Shown: positions 15,744 to 23,746 of the stretch, one piece after another
Position numbering within the stretch: position 1 is the stretch's first letter
Layout: every line of letters starts with the position of its first letter
Virus record (IMG/VR): IMGVR_UViG_3300042293_000555
Span: 21,046 to 85,045 of that record
DNA: 64,000 nt
Origin: a virus
Direction: 5' to 3' (one strand)
The notes under the pieces: model-generated
What the model saw: only the letters and a program-made list of their open reading frames with translations
Databases searched by the model: none
Told to the model about the DNA's origin: nothing
Position numbers and translations under genes: made by a program

Positions 15744-16470
15744 AGAAAGATATCAAGATGCATTATGGTATAATAAACCTGTAAGAATATTAATTTTTGG
15801 AGCAGGTGGAATTGGCTCTTGGAGTTCATTCTTTCTAACAAGAGCAGGTTTTGATGTTAGAATTTTTGACTTTGATAGAGTTGAAGAACATAATCTTGGT
15901 GGACAAATGTTTCTACATCAAGATATTGGAAAGTTAAAAATTGATGCTGTAAATAATGTTGCCAGGTTATTTAACAATGATGATTATATGTTTAGGGGAA
16001 TGAACTTTAAAGTAGGTTCTAATTTCTCTTTTAATGATAGAGGTGGATTCTATGAATACAATCCAAGAATAGCCACTATTGTCATCAGTGCTTTTGATAA
16101 TATGGAAGCAAGAAAAAATCTATTTACAGCATTTACAGCAGCAAATAATACTACACCAATGTGGTTTATTGATGGTAGATTATTGATGGAGCAAATGAGA
16201 ATTTACTGTATCAACAAATCTCATCAAAAATCTATCATAGATTACATTGATGCTCACTTGTTTGATGATTCTGAAGTTGAAGAATTACCTTGTACAATGA
16301 AACAGGTTGGACATGGTGCAGCTATGATTGCTACTCACATTACAGGATTTGTTACTAACATTGTTTCCAATGAATTTGTATGGAGAGAAGAAGTGTTTCA
16401 AGTACCTTATATGTGGGATTACATTATTCCAACTAATTCTGTCACTCAAAAATTAGCAAGTGAATTATGA
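15736..16470 (+). CDS. ThiF/E1-like Ubl-activating enzyme
   Basis: A 244-residue single-domain adenylating enzyme. The nucleotide-binding GAGGIGSW motif is at about residues 22-30, the acidic strand end is DFDRVEEHNLGGQ (about 48-60), and a conserved Lys pair follows in GKLKIDAV. ISAFDNMEARKN is the typical Asp-containing segment. C186 in ELPCTMKQ matches the catalytic Cys loop of ThiF/E1 proteins. It would adenylate the Ubl C-terminus and pass it to the E2-like protein. It lacks the zinc CxxC pairs of MoeB. It overlaps both neighbours (8 and 4 bases). Confidence 0.92.
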   Translation: MSRERYQDALWYNKPVRILIFGAGGIGSWSSFFLTRAGFDVRIFDFDRVEEHNLGGQMFLHQDIGKLKIDAVNNVARLFNNDDYMFRGMNFKVGSNFSFNDRGGFYEYNPRIATIVISAFDNMEARKNLFTAFTAANNTTPMWFIDGRLLMEQMRIYCINKSHQKSIIDYIDAHLFDDSEVEELPCTMKQVGHGAAMIATHITGFVTNIVSNEFVWREEVFQVPYMWDYIIPTNSVTQKLASEL

Positions 16471-16949
16471 TAGCAGATTTGCATCCTATCTTTAAAACAG
16501 ATACTAATTATCCAAGATTAAAAGGTAGAAATTCACATTCTACAACAATGTATTCTCTTCATTTTGCAAAGTTTAATTTTCATAGTAAGACATCACTGGT
16601 ATTTGTAAATAAACCTATAGCAAATTTGACTAACTTAAATGAACACTTTACAAACAATAATTACTTTTATTATTTTAGTAAAAGTAACATAATAGTTTCT
16701 AAAGGATTAATCTTGGATAGTAATACATTAGAAGTACTTGTATTTGTACACATTAAACAAAGATATAGATGTTTTGGAGAAAACTGGTCAGCAATAACAT
16801 ATTACAGAAATTCAAGTCTTGTAATATATGTTGCAACAGAGTTAAATGTTAAAGTTGTTGAAAAATTACTACCTTTAAGTCAATTTATAAAAATAATTTT
16901 CTTACCAAAAGAAGACTTACAAAGGTTAGTATATGAAGAACACGAATAG
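16467..16949 (+). CDS. Unknown fifth member of the Ubl cassette (160 aa)
   Basis: Starts in an ATGA overlap with the E1-like gene. The 160-residue protein is basic and aromatic with alternating strands (MYSLHFAKFNF, NIIVSKGLIL, LEVLVFVHI, LVIYVATEL), suggesting a small alpha/beta domain. There are no Cys clusters, so it is not a RING finger. Coupled translation suggests a function with the conjugation enzymes, for example target recognition, but this is inference only. Confidence 0.72.
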   Translation: MIADLHPIFKTDTNYPRLKGRNSHSTTMYSLHFAKFNFHSKTSLVFVNKPIANLTNLNEHFTNNNYFYYFSKSNIIVSKGLILDSNTLEVLVFVHIKQRYRCFGENWSAITYYRNSSLVIYVATELNVKVVEKLLPLSQFIKIIFLPKEDLQRLVYEEHE

Positions 16950-16994
16950 AACTAAGGGGCATAATGTAAATTAGGATATTTAATATAAAATAAT

Positions 16995-17002
16995 TATATT
17001 TG
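16995..17002 (+). promoter_or_regulatory. Promoter -7 box of the homing endonuclease
   Basis: TATATTTG matches TAnnTTTG exactly, 17 bases before the GIY-YIG start codon; no clear -33 box. Confidence 0.55.
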
Positions 17003-17018
17003 TAAAAATATATTAATT

Positions 17019-17606
17019 ATGGCAAAAACTCCTAAAAACATTAAAGTTAAAACATTTATTTATGTTTTGGCTGACCCTGACACTCTTGAAATAAAATATG
17101 TTGGTAAAACTGTTAAACCATTAAAAATTAGATTAACAGGTCATATTTATTCTTGTAAAAAAGAAAAAAATCATAGGACAAATTGGATAAAATCTATTCT
17201 TAAAAAAGGTAAAAAACCTATAATAAAAATGATAGATTATTGTACATGGGATGAAAGTCAAAAATTAGAATATGATTGGATTATTAAATTCAAGGACAAA
17301 GGATATGACCTTGTTAATTTAACAAATGGTGGTGAAGGCAATTTAGGATTAAAACTTAGTAAAGAACGAAGAGATAATCTTATAATAGCTGTTTCTAAAA
17401 AAATTTATCAATATACTTTAAATGGAGTATTTATAAAAGAATTTAAAAATGCAGTAGATGCTGCTAAAGAATTAAATTTAAAACACTCTTCTAAAATTAA
17501 TGCTGCTGCAAGAGGGGTTAGAGGTAAAGCTGCAAACTTTTTATGGTCTTATGAAAAACTTAATTTTTTAAAAAAATATAAAAATAGATATGATAAAAAC
17601 AGGTAA
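17019..17606 (+). CDS. GIY-YIG homing endonuclease
   Basis: A 195-residue free-standing homing endonuclease. The GIY-YIG domain (residues 8-100) has FIYVLAD (Y in the GIY position), KYVGKT (YIG position), R in KIRLTGH, and LEYDWIIKF with the catalytic Glu. NLTNGGEGN is the typical end of the domain. The C-terminal part (about 125-180) has a NUMOD1-like repeat (IYQYTLNGVFIKEFKNAVDA) that would bind DNA. It has its own promoter box and is unusually Lys-rich with A-runs, unlike its neighbours. This suggests a mobile gene inserted between the Ubl cassette and the nuclease genes. No intron is seen around it. Confidence 0.9.
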   Translation: MAKTPKNIKVKTFIYVLADPDTLEIKYVGKTVKPLKIRLTGHIYSCKKEKNHRTNWIKSILKKGKKPIIKMIDYCTWDESQKLEYDWIIKFKDKGYDLVNLTNGGEGNLGLKLSKERRDNLIIAVSKKIYQYTLNGVFIKEFKNAVDAAKELNLKHSSKINAAARGVRGKAANFLWSYEKLNFLKKYKNRYDKNR

Positions 17607-17973
17607 TACAAACAGAACTAAAGGAAACAATGCTGAACGTCATTATGCCTCTAAATTAAAAGAAGTATTTCCTGATTGTCTTACAAGTAGATATGCATCT
17701 AAAGCATTAGATGATGCAGGGGTTGATTTAGCAAATATTCCAATACTTGTACAGATTAAAGCAGGAATACAAAAAGGAATGAAACCTGATGAAATCTTAA
17801 AGAATATTGAAAACAAGATTCCTAAGATGATGAGTGATTTTCCTAAAGTACTTATACATCATAAGCAGGGTAAACCAGGCAAGAAAAGAGATGAGTATTC
17901 TTCATTGGTAACTATGACTTTTGATGATTTTTTCACAATTATTAAATTAGCTTATGATAATCAGAACAAGTAA
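17590..17973 (+). CDS. PD-(D/E)XK nuclease, resolvase-like (127 aa)
   Basis: A 127-residue protein with the small restriction-like fold pattern: KGNNAERHYASKL (conserved Glu, helix), ALDDAGVDLANIPILVQIKAG with Asp and the QxK end of the PD-(D/E)XK core (about residues 38-58), then a KVLIHHKQG strand. Archaeal Hjc-type Holliday-junction resolvases and phage nucleases share this layout. It may resolve replication/recombination junctions or degrade host DNA. Its start lies inside the end of the homing endonuclease gene and its end overlaps the next nuclease gene. Confidence 0.8.
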   Translation: MIKTGNTNRTKGNNAERHYASKLKEVFPDCLTSRYASKALDDAGVDLANIPILVQIKAGIQKGMKPDEILKNIENKIPKMMSDFPKVLIHHKQGKPGKKRDEYSSLVTMTFDDFFTIIKLAYDNQNK

Positions 17974-19018
17974 AGAAGAAATAGAACACTACATTGCTTC
18001 ATCAGCAGTAAATCAAAGTAAGTTAAAATTATTGACAGTAAGTGCTCAAGCATTTCAAGAAGTTAAAGAACCTGAAATGTTCTTTGAAGAAAAAGAACAC
18101 TTTGTTATAGGTAGAGCAGTAGATGATTGGATTACTCAAGGTGATGAGTATTTTATTACACATTATCATTTAGGTGCTACAAGTAAACCATCAGATGTAA
18201 TAATGTCTATTATTCAACAAACTTTTGCTACAAGAACTGTAGATGATTGGTTTGAACAAAACTTATTACCTGCTATTGAAGCACATAATTATCAACCTAA
18301 TTGGAAACCTGATACTAAGATTGCTAAAGTCAGTACTGAAGGTGAAAGATATTGGAAAGAATTATTGTATAGTCAAGGTAAAACTGTATTGAGTGTTGAG
18401 CAGTATACTAAGGTACAAAATATAGTATCTGAACTTTTTAATAACAGGTTTACTGAATCTTATTTTAGAAGTTCTGCTCAAAAACACATTTACTATCAAC
18501 TACCTATTTATTTTGAACTCAATAATGTTCAATGTAAAGCTCTATTAGATATGGTTATTGTAAATCATGTTGAAAAAGAAATTACATTAATTGACATTAA
18601 AACTATTGGTGACTATACTAAAAACTTTGATTATCAATGTCTTAGAAGAAGATATGATATTCAAATAGCTTGGTATATGAAAGCAATTCTACATTGGGCA
18701 AAAATAAATCACTTTGGTGATTACAATCTTAATTTTCCAAAATTCATTGTTGCATCTTCTACTAAAGTTTGTGATTCTATAGTATTTAATTGTACACCAT
18801 CTTTCTTAAATGTTGGAGCATTTGGTACTCTTAAATATCAGGATTATAAGGTTAATGCTGAAGAAGAAGAAATGCAGTTTGTAGAATCTACAATGTATGG
18901 TTATACCCAATTACTTGAAATGTACAAGTGGCATGAAGAAAATGGTTGGAACTATGATTATGAAATTGAAATGAAGAAAGGTGAATTTACAATTGACTCA
19001 AGTTTTAAAAGACAGTAA
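17954..19018 (+). CDS. PD-(D/E)XK exonuclease, RecB/Cas4-like (354 aa)
   Basis: A 354-residue nuclease. An N-terminal helical part with IGRAVDDW (RecB-family helix, residues about 50-60) precedes the catalytic core KALLDMVIVNH...EITLIDIKT (about residues 195-218), with the Asp and the DxK catalytic residues, and YDIQIAWYMKA, the QxxxY motif of RecB-type exonucleases. Phage enzymes of this type process DNA ends for annealing by Sak-type proteins, which suits the Sak4-like ATPase encoded at 9684. Overlaps the upstream nuclease gene by 20 bases. Confidence 0.85.
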   Translation: MIIRTSKEEIEHYIASSAVNQSKLKLLTVSAQAFQEVKEPEMFFEEKEHFVIGRAVDDWITQGDEYFITHYHLGATSKPSDVIMSIIQQTFATRTVDDWFEQNLLPAIEAHNYQPNWKPDTKIAKVSTEGERYWKELLYSQGKTVLSVEQYTKVQNIVSELFNNRFTESYFRSSAQKHIYYQLPIYFELNNVQCKALLDMVIVNHVEKEITLIDIKTIGDYTKNFDYQCLRRRYDIQIAWYMKAILHWAKINHFGDYNLNFPKFIVASSTKVCDSIVFNCTPSFLNVGAFGTLKYQDYKVNAEEEEMQFVESTMYGYTQLLEMYKWHEENGWNYDYEIEMKKGEFTIDSSFKRQ

Positions 19019-19019
19019 T

Positions 19020-19589
19020 ATGGATGGTGTGAAAATACAGCTTGGACAACTCACCATGAATAAAACTGCAAGATTTATTAAACCTTGTTTAAAATTGTAT
19101 GGTGAAGAGTTTAGGAAAAGAATAAGTTCTGTATTTAAGTTAGCTTATGGTATAGGAGATATGTATATAGATAAAAAGTATGAAAAACATATCTTTATTC
19201 TTATAGATACTTTTAAATGTTCTAAGCATTTCTTAAGTACTTTGGAATGGTTACAGGAACAAGATTGTTATGAAGATGATTATGCTTATGATAACTTAGT
19301 ACATGGCAGATTGCATATGATAGTTATTAAGTTACCTGAAGGTATTGATTTACAGTTATTTCTAAAAGGTAAATACAGTAAAATGTATACTGATACAGAA
19401 ATAATTTCAATGCTTGATGATGAAACTAAAAGCATTGTTATTAAAGATAAGAATTATAAAGTTACTTTTGTAGAGAAAGTTAATGCTTTATTTAAATCTA
19501 ATCTTAAAGTGTCTGATTTAACTGCTGAAACTGAACTTGATACTCCACCTAACATTCCTTTTTCAGAAGAACAAGAAATTTTTATTTAA
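19020..19589 (+). CDS. Hypothetical protein (189 aa)
   Basis: Start placed at ATG 19020, one base after the exonuclease stop, in preference to an upstream in-frame start at 18981. A 189-residue soluble protein with an aromatic/acidic middle (QDCYEDDYAYDN) and an acidic C-terminus. No motif recognised. Coupled to the exonuclease and followed within six bases by a terminator, so it is the last gene of the nuclease operon. Confidence 0.75.
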   Translation: MDGVKIQLGQLTMNKTARFIKPCLKLYGEEFRKRISSVFKLAYGIGDMYIDKKYEKHIFILIDTFKCSKHFLSTLEWLQEQDCYEDDYAYDNLVHGRLHMIVIKLPEGIDLQLFLKGKYSKMYTDTEIISMLDDETKSIVIKDKNYKVTFVEKVNALFKSNLKVSDLTAETELDTPPNIPFSEEQEIFI

Positions 19590-19594
19590 CTATG

Positions 19595-19617
19595 GGGGAA
19601 GGCAACTTCCCCTTTTT
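19595..19617 (+). terminator. Intrinsic terminator
   Basis: Stem GGGGAAG/CTTCCCC with a GCAA loop, then TTTTT. It overlaps a false ATG at 19592 and so fixes the next gene start downstream. Confidence 0.92.
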
Positions 19618-19630
19618 CAACTACTTACTT

Positions 19631-19885
19631 ATGTTTAAATTAGTAAAAACAAATTATCAAAATCAAAATCATTATCTTTTACTTAATGGTACACCTATTG
19701 AAACTGGTCAAAATGGTTTTACATTAGAAGTATTAGGTGCAACATTTACTCCACCTAATGCACAAATACCTATTATTAATATAGATCAGATTGATTCAAT
19801 GATTTTAGAAGATACTGATTTACAAGATTGGGAAGTAGAAGTAGACAGTGATTTAAACATTTATTTAAAATCTCAACAATTATGA
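19631..19885 (+). CDS. Hypothetical protein (84 aa)
   Basis: Start set at ATG 19631 because the in-frame ATG at 19592 is inside a terminator stem. The 84-residue product has a beta-rich pattern (FKLVKTNYQNQNHYLLLNG) and an acidic end; function unknown. Its stop overlaps the start of the glucosaminidase lipoprotein gene (19882). Confidence 0.7.
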   Translation: MFKLVKTNYQNQNHYLLLNGTPIETGQNGFTLEVLGATFTPPNAQIPIINIDQIDSMILEDTDLQDWEVEVDSDLNIYLKSQQL

Positions 19886-20514
19886 AACAGATACTAAAAG
19901 TTATCTTTGCACTTATGTTATTAGTAACATTTGAAAGTTGCACACAACAAAAACAACCTATCATTCCTGTTATTCCTCAAACAGATGACACTATTAAGGA
20001 TGATATTGAAGAAGTAAGAGCTATGGTTATAGGACATAAGACTGAATCTAAAGTCAATAAAAAACCTAAACAAAAACTTTCTTCAAGGGAAAAATATATT
20101 AAAAGATTTTTACCTACAGCTATTGCAGAATCTAAAAAGTATGGTATTCCTGTATCTATTAAACTTGCTCAAGGTATAGTAGAATCTGATGCAGGAAATT
20201 CTTCATTAGCTACAAAACACAACATACATTTTTGTATTAAAGACCCTAAAAATGGTAAAGGAAGTATTAAACATCATGATGATGACCCTAATGATCATTT
20301 TTATACTTACAAAAGTGCATGGTATTCATTTAGACATCATTCTAAGTTTCTAAAAACTCATAGTAGATATGCATTTTTATTTAAGATTCCTAAAACCAAT
20401 TATAAAGCTTGGGCCAAAGGTTTAAAGAAAGCTGGATATGCTACTCATCCACACTATGCTGAATCATTAATTTCAGTTATTGAAACTCACAAGCTTTATA
20501 AGTATGACCAATAA
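19882..20514 (+). CDS. Glucosaminidase-family lipoprotein (peptidoglycan hydrolase)
   Basis: A 210-residue protein with an N-terminal signal sequence and lipobox-like FESC (Cys at residue 20), a Lys-rich linker, and a FlgJ/LytG-type glucosaminidase domain from about residue 70. The motif GIPVSIKLAQGIVESDAGNS carries the presumed catalytic Glu; YKSAWYSFRHHSKFL and a C-terminal GYATHPHYAESL complete the fold. It should cut glycan strands of peptidoglycan from the periplasmic side. The lipid anchor means it is either a lysis enzyme of the host envelope or an exclusion/cell-wall remodelling factor. Confidence 0.9.
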   Translation: MKQILKVIFALMLLVTFESCTQQKQPIIPVIPQTDDTIKDDIEEVRAMVIGHKTESKVNKKPKQKLSSREKYIKRFLPTAIAESKKYGIPVSIKLAQGIVESDAGNSSLATKHNIHFCIKDPKNGKGSIKHHDDDPNDHFYTYKSAWYSFRHHSKFLKTHSRYAFLFKIPKTNYKAWAKGLKKAGYATHPHYAESLISVIETHKLYKYDQ

Positions 20515-20542
20515 TTAATTAATCAAATAATCAATATTTACA

Positions 20543-20731
20543 ATGACATTAGCACAATTAAAAATTGAAGCACAAAAGTTGATTGCAGATTTTCCTCACC
20601 TTGAAAGAGAAGTATCAGAATTTTATCATTTAGCTAAAGATGAAATAGAACAAGGAGAATCTGAACAACATGAATGTAATCTTGCATATAATGATATGAT
20701 GAGTTTACTAACTGAAGAACATGATATTTGA
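20543..20731 (+). CDS. Small acidic helical protein (62 aa)
   Basis: A 62-residue protein (AQLKIEAQKLIADFP..., EIEQGESEQHE) of a type that recurs in Flavobacteriia phages and prophages. Its function is not known to me. It opens a run of five overlapping small genes leading to thyX. Confidence 0.75.
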   Translation: MTLAQLKIEAQKLIADFPHLEREVSEFYHLAKDEIEQGESEQHECNLAYNDMMSLLTEEHDI

Positions 20732-20912
20732 GCCACAAAATAGAATAGAGGTAATCACTCCTAAAGGTAAAGGGTTTATATGGTTAGTAACAGAATATGG
20801 TACTGAAACATCTAAACTCTTTACTGTTATACAAGATAATGGTGAAATATGGGAATGGCAAAACAAGGATGTAAAAGTATTAAATAACATTACATTTAAT
20901 AGAATAACATGA
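20721..20912 (+). CDS. Small hypothetical protein (63 aa)
   Basis: Starts 11 bases inside the previous gene. The 63-residue product looks like a small SH3-like beta-barrel (NRIEVITPKGKGFIWLVTEY...WEWQNKDVKV). The stop overlaps the next start (ATGA). Function unknown. Confidence 0.72.
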   Translation: MIFEPQNRIEVITPKGKGFIWLVTEYGTETSKLFTVIQDNGEIWEWQNKDVKVLNNITFNRIT

Positions 20913-21601
20913 AAAACTTACACTTAATACCAACAGAGAAAGCAAGTAAGTTGTTTATACACAATGCTTTTAATGATTTAAGATTTGATATTAGAGAATT
21001 AAAACATGATAATAACCAAAACATCTACATCACTTCTGATGAAGAAATTAAAGAAGGAGATTACTTCTATTCTTTATTTCAAGGGGAAGAAAGAATATTA
21101 AAATACAATAAACTTGTAATACCTTTTCCTAAAGATAAAAAAATCATCCTAACAACAGACCAAGACTTAGATGGTGTACAATCTATTGATGATGAGTTTT
21201 TAGAATGGTTTGTTAAGAATCCAAGTTGTGAGTTTGTTGAGGTTGGAAAATTATATAAAAATGGTTATGGAAATTGGTATAGAAACGATAGTCATTTTAT
21301 ATCATCTGAAACTAAGTACAAAATCATCATTCCAAAAGAAGAACCTAAACAAGAAACACTTGAAGAAGCTGCTGAAAAATATCATAATAAAATATCTAAA
21401 AAAAGAAATACTCAATTAGGTGTACCTTCAGAAGATTTTATTGAAGGTGCTAAATGGCAATCTGAAAGAATGTATAGTGTGGAAGATTTAAAAAAAGCAA
21501 TAGATTTAGCAAGAGTATTCAGTAAAATTACTGAAAATAATGGGTATGACGAGTTCGAGTATACCCCTATTGAAATTATTCAACAATTTAAAAACAAATA
21601 A
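20909..21601 (+). CDS. Flavobacteriia-type phage protein (230 aa)
   Basis: A 230-residue soluble protein. The N-terminal 140 residues alternate short strands and acidic loops and include the IILTTDQDLDG and NPSCEFVEVG patterns. A middle KIIIPKEEPKQETLEEAAEKY linker and a C-terminal helical GAKWQSERMYS module follow; this combination is familiar from Flavobacterium phage and prophage proteins. Function unknown. It is one of the better hints at a flavobacterial host. Confidence 0.78.
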   Translation: MKNLHLIPTEKASKLFIHNAFNDLRFDIRELKHDNNQNIYITSDEEIKEGDYFYSLFQGEERILKYNKLVIPFPKDKKIILTTDQDLDGVQSIDDEFLEWFVKNPSCEFVEVGKLYKNGYGNWYRNDSHFISSETKYKIIIPKEEPKQETLEEAAEKYHNKISKKRNTQLGVPSEDFIEGAKWQSERMYSVEDLKKAIDLARVFSKITENNGYDEFEYTPIEIIQQFKNK

Positions 21602-21602
21602 T

Positions 21603-21794
21603 ATGACAGCAGTAGAATGGTTAGCAGAACAAATGATGCATCCACAAATACATCCACAAATATTTAATCCATACATTGAACAAGCCCTCGAACTCGAAAA
21701 GCAGCAGATAATTGATTTTGGAGTTTGGTATTCAGGAATGGAACAAGAAAAAGTAAAAAAAGCATTTGAAAGATTTAAAAACGAAACAGAATGA
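21603..21794 (+). CDS. Small hypothetical protein (63 aa)
   Basis: Start set at ATG 21603, directly after the previous stop, not the upstream in-frame ATG at 21540 inside that gene. Sequence MTAVEWLAEQ... and ALELEKQQIIDF is typical of short Flavobacteriia phage proteins. Overlaps thyX by four bases. Confidence 0.75.
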   Translation: MTAVEWLAEQMMHPQIHPQIFNPYIEQALELEKQQIIDFGVWYSGMEQEKVKKAFERFKNETE

Positions 21795-22852
21795 TTAATG
21801 CAAAAATAGTAGCAGATTCTTTAAGTCCACAAGGACATAGAATTACAACTATGGAAGTTGTATTTCCAAGATTTATTTTAGCAGAATTGAATACTCACAG
21901 AATGTTGTCAAAAAATTCAGCATCAAGTAGAGCTATTCCATTTGAAAAAATGGTTAAATCAGTTCAAGAAAATCCTTTTATTCCTATTGCTTGGCAAAAG
22001 CATCATAAGGGAATGCAGGGTAGTGAGTATAAAACAGGAAGTTCTGAAATACAATTATGTATAAATAAATGGTTAGATGCCAGAGATAATGCAGTTCAAT
22101 CTGCTAAACTATTAAATCAGTCAGAATTAGTAACTAAACAACTTTGTAACAGATTACTTGAACCCTTTATGTGGCACAAAGTACTGATTACAGCAACTGA
22201 ATGGAGTAATTTCTTTGAGTTGAGATGTCCTTTGTACTCATTATATAGTCCTCATGGTGAACATTTATTTAAAAGTAAAAAAGATGCTATAGAGTATTTT
22301 AAAGGTACAGGATACAATGATGATGAAATTGAAAATTGGACAGATTTAGATTGGTTACAAATCAACAAAGGTCAATCTGAAATACACATGATGCAATTAG
22401 CTGAATGTATGTGGGATGCTATGAATGAATCTACTCCTAAGCAATTGAAAGCAGGTGAATGGCATATTCCTTATGGTGATACTATTAATGTTTTAGGAGA
22501 TACTGATTTTAAAGAAGATGTATTAACTAAAATTAAAATAGCAACAGCAAGATGTGCAAGAGTGAGTTATACAACAGTAGGAGAAGATAGTAAAGAAATA
22601 CCTTATGAAAAAGATATTGCTTTACATGATTCTTTAATTGCAAGTGGTCACATGAGTCCAACAGAACACATTGCCAGAGCTATGTCTGATGAAGAGTATT
22701 ATACTTTCATAAGAGGTAAAGTTGATACTTATGAACCAACAAGATATTCTACTGTAGCAGACTTAACAATAAATGAAGTTCCAGGTACAGAAAAACTTTT
22801 TGGTTGGTGTAATAATTTTAGAGGATTTATTCAATATAGATATATGATTTAA
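21791..22852 (+). CDS. thyX: FAD-dependent thymidylate synthase
   Basis: ThyX makes dTMP from dUMP using FAD and methylene-tetrahydrofolate. The signature appears as THRMLSKNSASSRA (residues about 35-48), where the usual first Arg of RHRxxSxNxxSxR is Thr. The 353-residue length exceeds the common 220-260, mainly through extra segments around residues 70-110 and 150-200; longer forms are known in phages. C-terminal HMSPTEHIARA and RGFIQYRY complete the fold. Together with dUTPase (24687) it supplies thymidine nucleotides for this AT-rich genome. Confidence 0.92.
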   Translation: MINAKIVADSLSPQGHRITTMEVVFPRFILAELNTHRMLSKNSASSRAIPFEKMVKSVQENPFIPIAWQKHHKGMQGSEYKTGSSEIQLCINKWLDARDNAVQSAKLLNQSELVTKQLCNRLLEPFMWHKVLITATEWSNFFELRCPLYSLYSPHGEHLFKSKKDAIEYFKGTGYNDDEIENWTDLDWLQINKGQSEIHMMQLAECMWDAMNESTPKQLKAGEWHIPYGDTINVLGDTDFKEDVLTKIKIATARCARVSYTTVGEDSKEIPYEKDIALHDSLIASGHMSPTEHIARAMSDEEYYTFIRGKVDTYEPTRYSTVADLTINEVPGTEKLFGWCNNFRGFIQYRYMI

Positions 22853-22860
22853 TTATTTCT

Positions 22861-22868
22861 TATATTTG
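22861..22868 (+). promoter_or_regulatory. Promoter -7 box
   Basis: TATATTTG (TAnnTTTG) 32 bases before ATG 22900. No clear -33 element. Candidate promoter for the synthetase-like gene. Confidence 0.5.
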
Positions 22869-22899
22869 TAAATTCAATAACAATTTAAATTAATAAATA

Positions 22900-23745
22900 A
22901 TGAAAAAGCATTCTCTTCATTCTTCATTTTATCCACACATTGATTCAGAAAAATTCACTAAAGTTGTTAAGAAATTACGAGCATTCTTTAGTGATAAAGG
23001 ATTCTTAGAAACTCACACTCAAAACAGACTCAGTATTTTAGCAGCTTGTGAAGATCCTTTTAATATTAGAACTTTTGAGTATGAGAACCAAGTATGGCCT
23101 CTTCCTCAAACAGGTCAAATGTGGTTGGAACATGATTTGTTAAATAATCCTGAATCAATAGGATATTTTTGTGTAAGTACATCTTACAGAAATGAAAAAG
23201 AACCTATTGAAGGAAGACATTGTATGATTTTTCCAATGTTTGAATTTGAATTTCATGGTAACTTAAGTGATTTATGGATTGTTGAAGTTGAACTTCTTAA
23301 TTATTTAGGATTTAAACAACATGAAGTAGCAAACTATGAAGAAGTTTGTAAGAAATATAATGTAAGTATTATTGATTCTTTTATTGAAGGAAGAATGAAT
23401 CAAGAAGGAAAGGATGCTATACTTTTAATGAATTTTCCAGAAAGAACTAACCCATTCTGGAATATGAAAAGGTTAAATGATGTTGCAAGAAAAATTGATG
23501 TTATCTTACATGGTCAAGAAACTATTGGTTCTGCTGAAAGAAGTACTGATAAAGAACAAATGCGTGAAACATTTTTTACTATTGAAGGAGGAAAATATGC
23601 TGAAAAGTTATTTGAACTCTTTGGTTACAACAGAGTAATAGCTGAGTTAGATGAGTTTTTAGAGAACAAATTCTTCCCAAGAGTAGGTGGTGGAATAGGT
23701 ATCACAAGACTTATCAGAGCTATGGAAATTAGTAAATTACTGTAA
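22900..23745 (+). CDS. Class II aminoacyl-tRNA-synthetase-like protein (Asp/Asn type core)
   Basis: A 281-residue protein reduced to a class II catalytic core. Motif 2 is visible as STSYRNEKEPIEGRH...MFEFEF (about residues 90-118) and motif 3 as FFPRVGGGIGITRLIRAME near the C-terminus (about 258-276). The GGGIGITR form and the LPQTGQMWLE segment resemble Asp/Asn/Lys-type synthetases or the archaeal asparagine synthetase-related family. There is no separate anticodon-binding domain. It may aminoacylate a phage tRNA-like RNA or make an amide/adenylate from a free amino acid. Likely driven by its own promoter. Confidence 0.8.
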   Translation: MKKHSLHSSFYPHIDSEKFTKVVKKLRAFFSDKGFLETHTQNRLSILAACEDPFNIRTFEYENQVWPLPQTGQMWLEHDLLNNPESIGYFCVSTSYRNEKEPIEGRHCMIFPMFEFEFHGNLSDLWIVEVELLNYLGFKQHEVANYEEVCKKYNVSIIDSFIEGRMNQEGKDAILLMNFPERTNPFWNMKRLNDVARKIDVILHGQETIGSAERSTDKEQMRETFFTIEGGKYAEKLFELFGYNRVIAELDEFLENKFFPRVGGGIGITRLIRAMEISKLL

Positions 23746-23746
23746 T

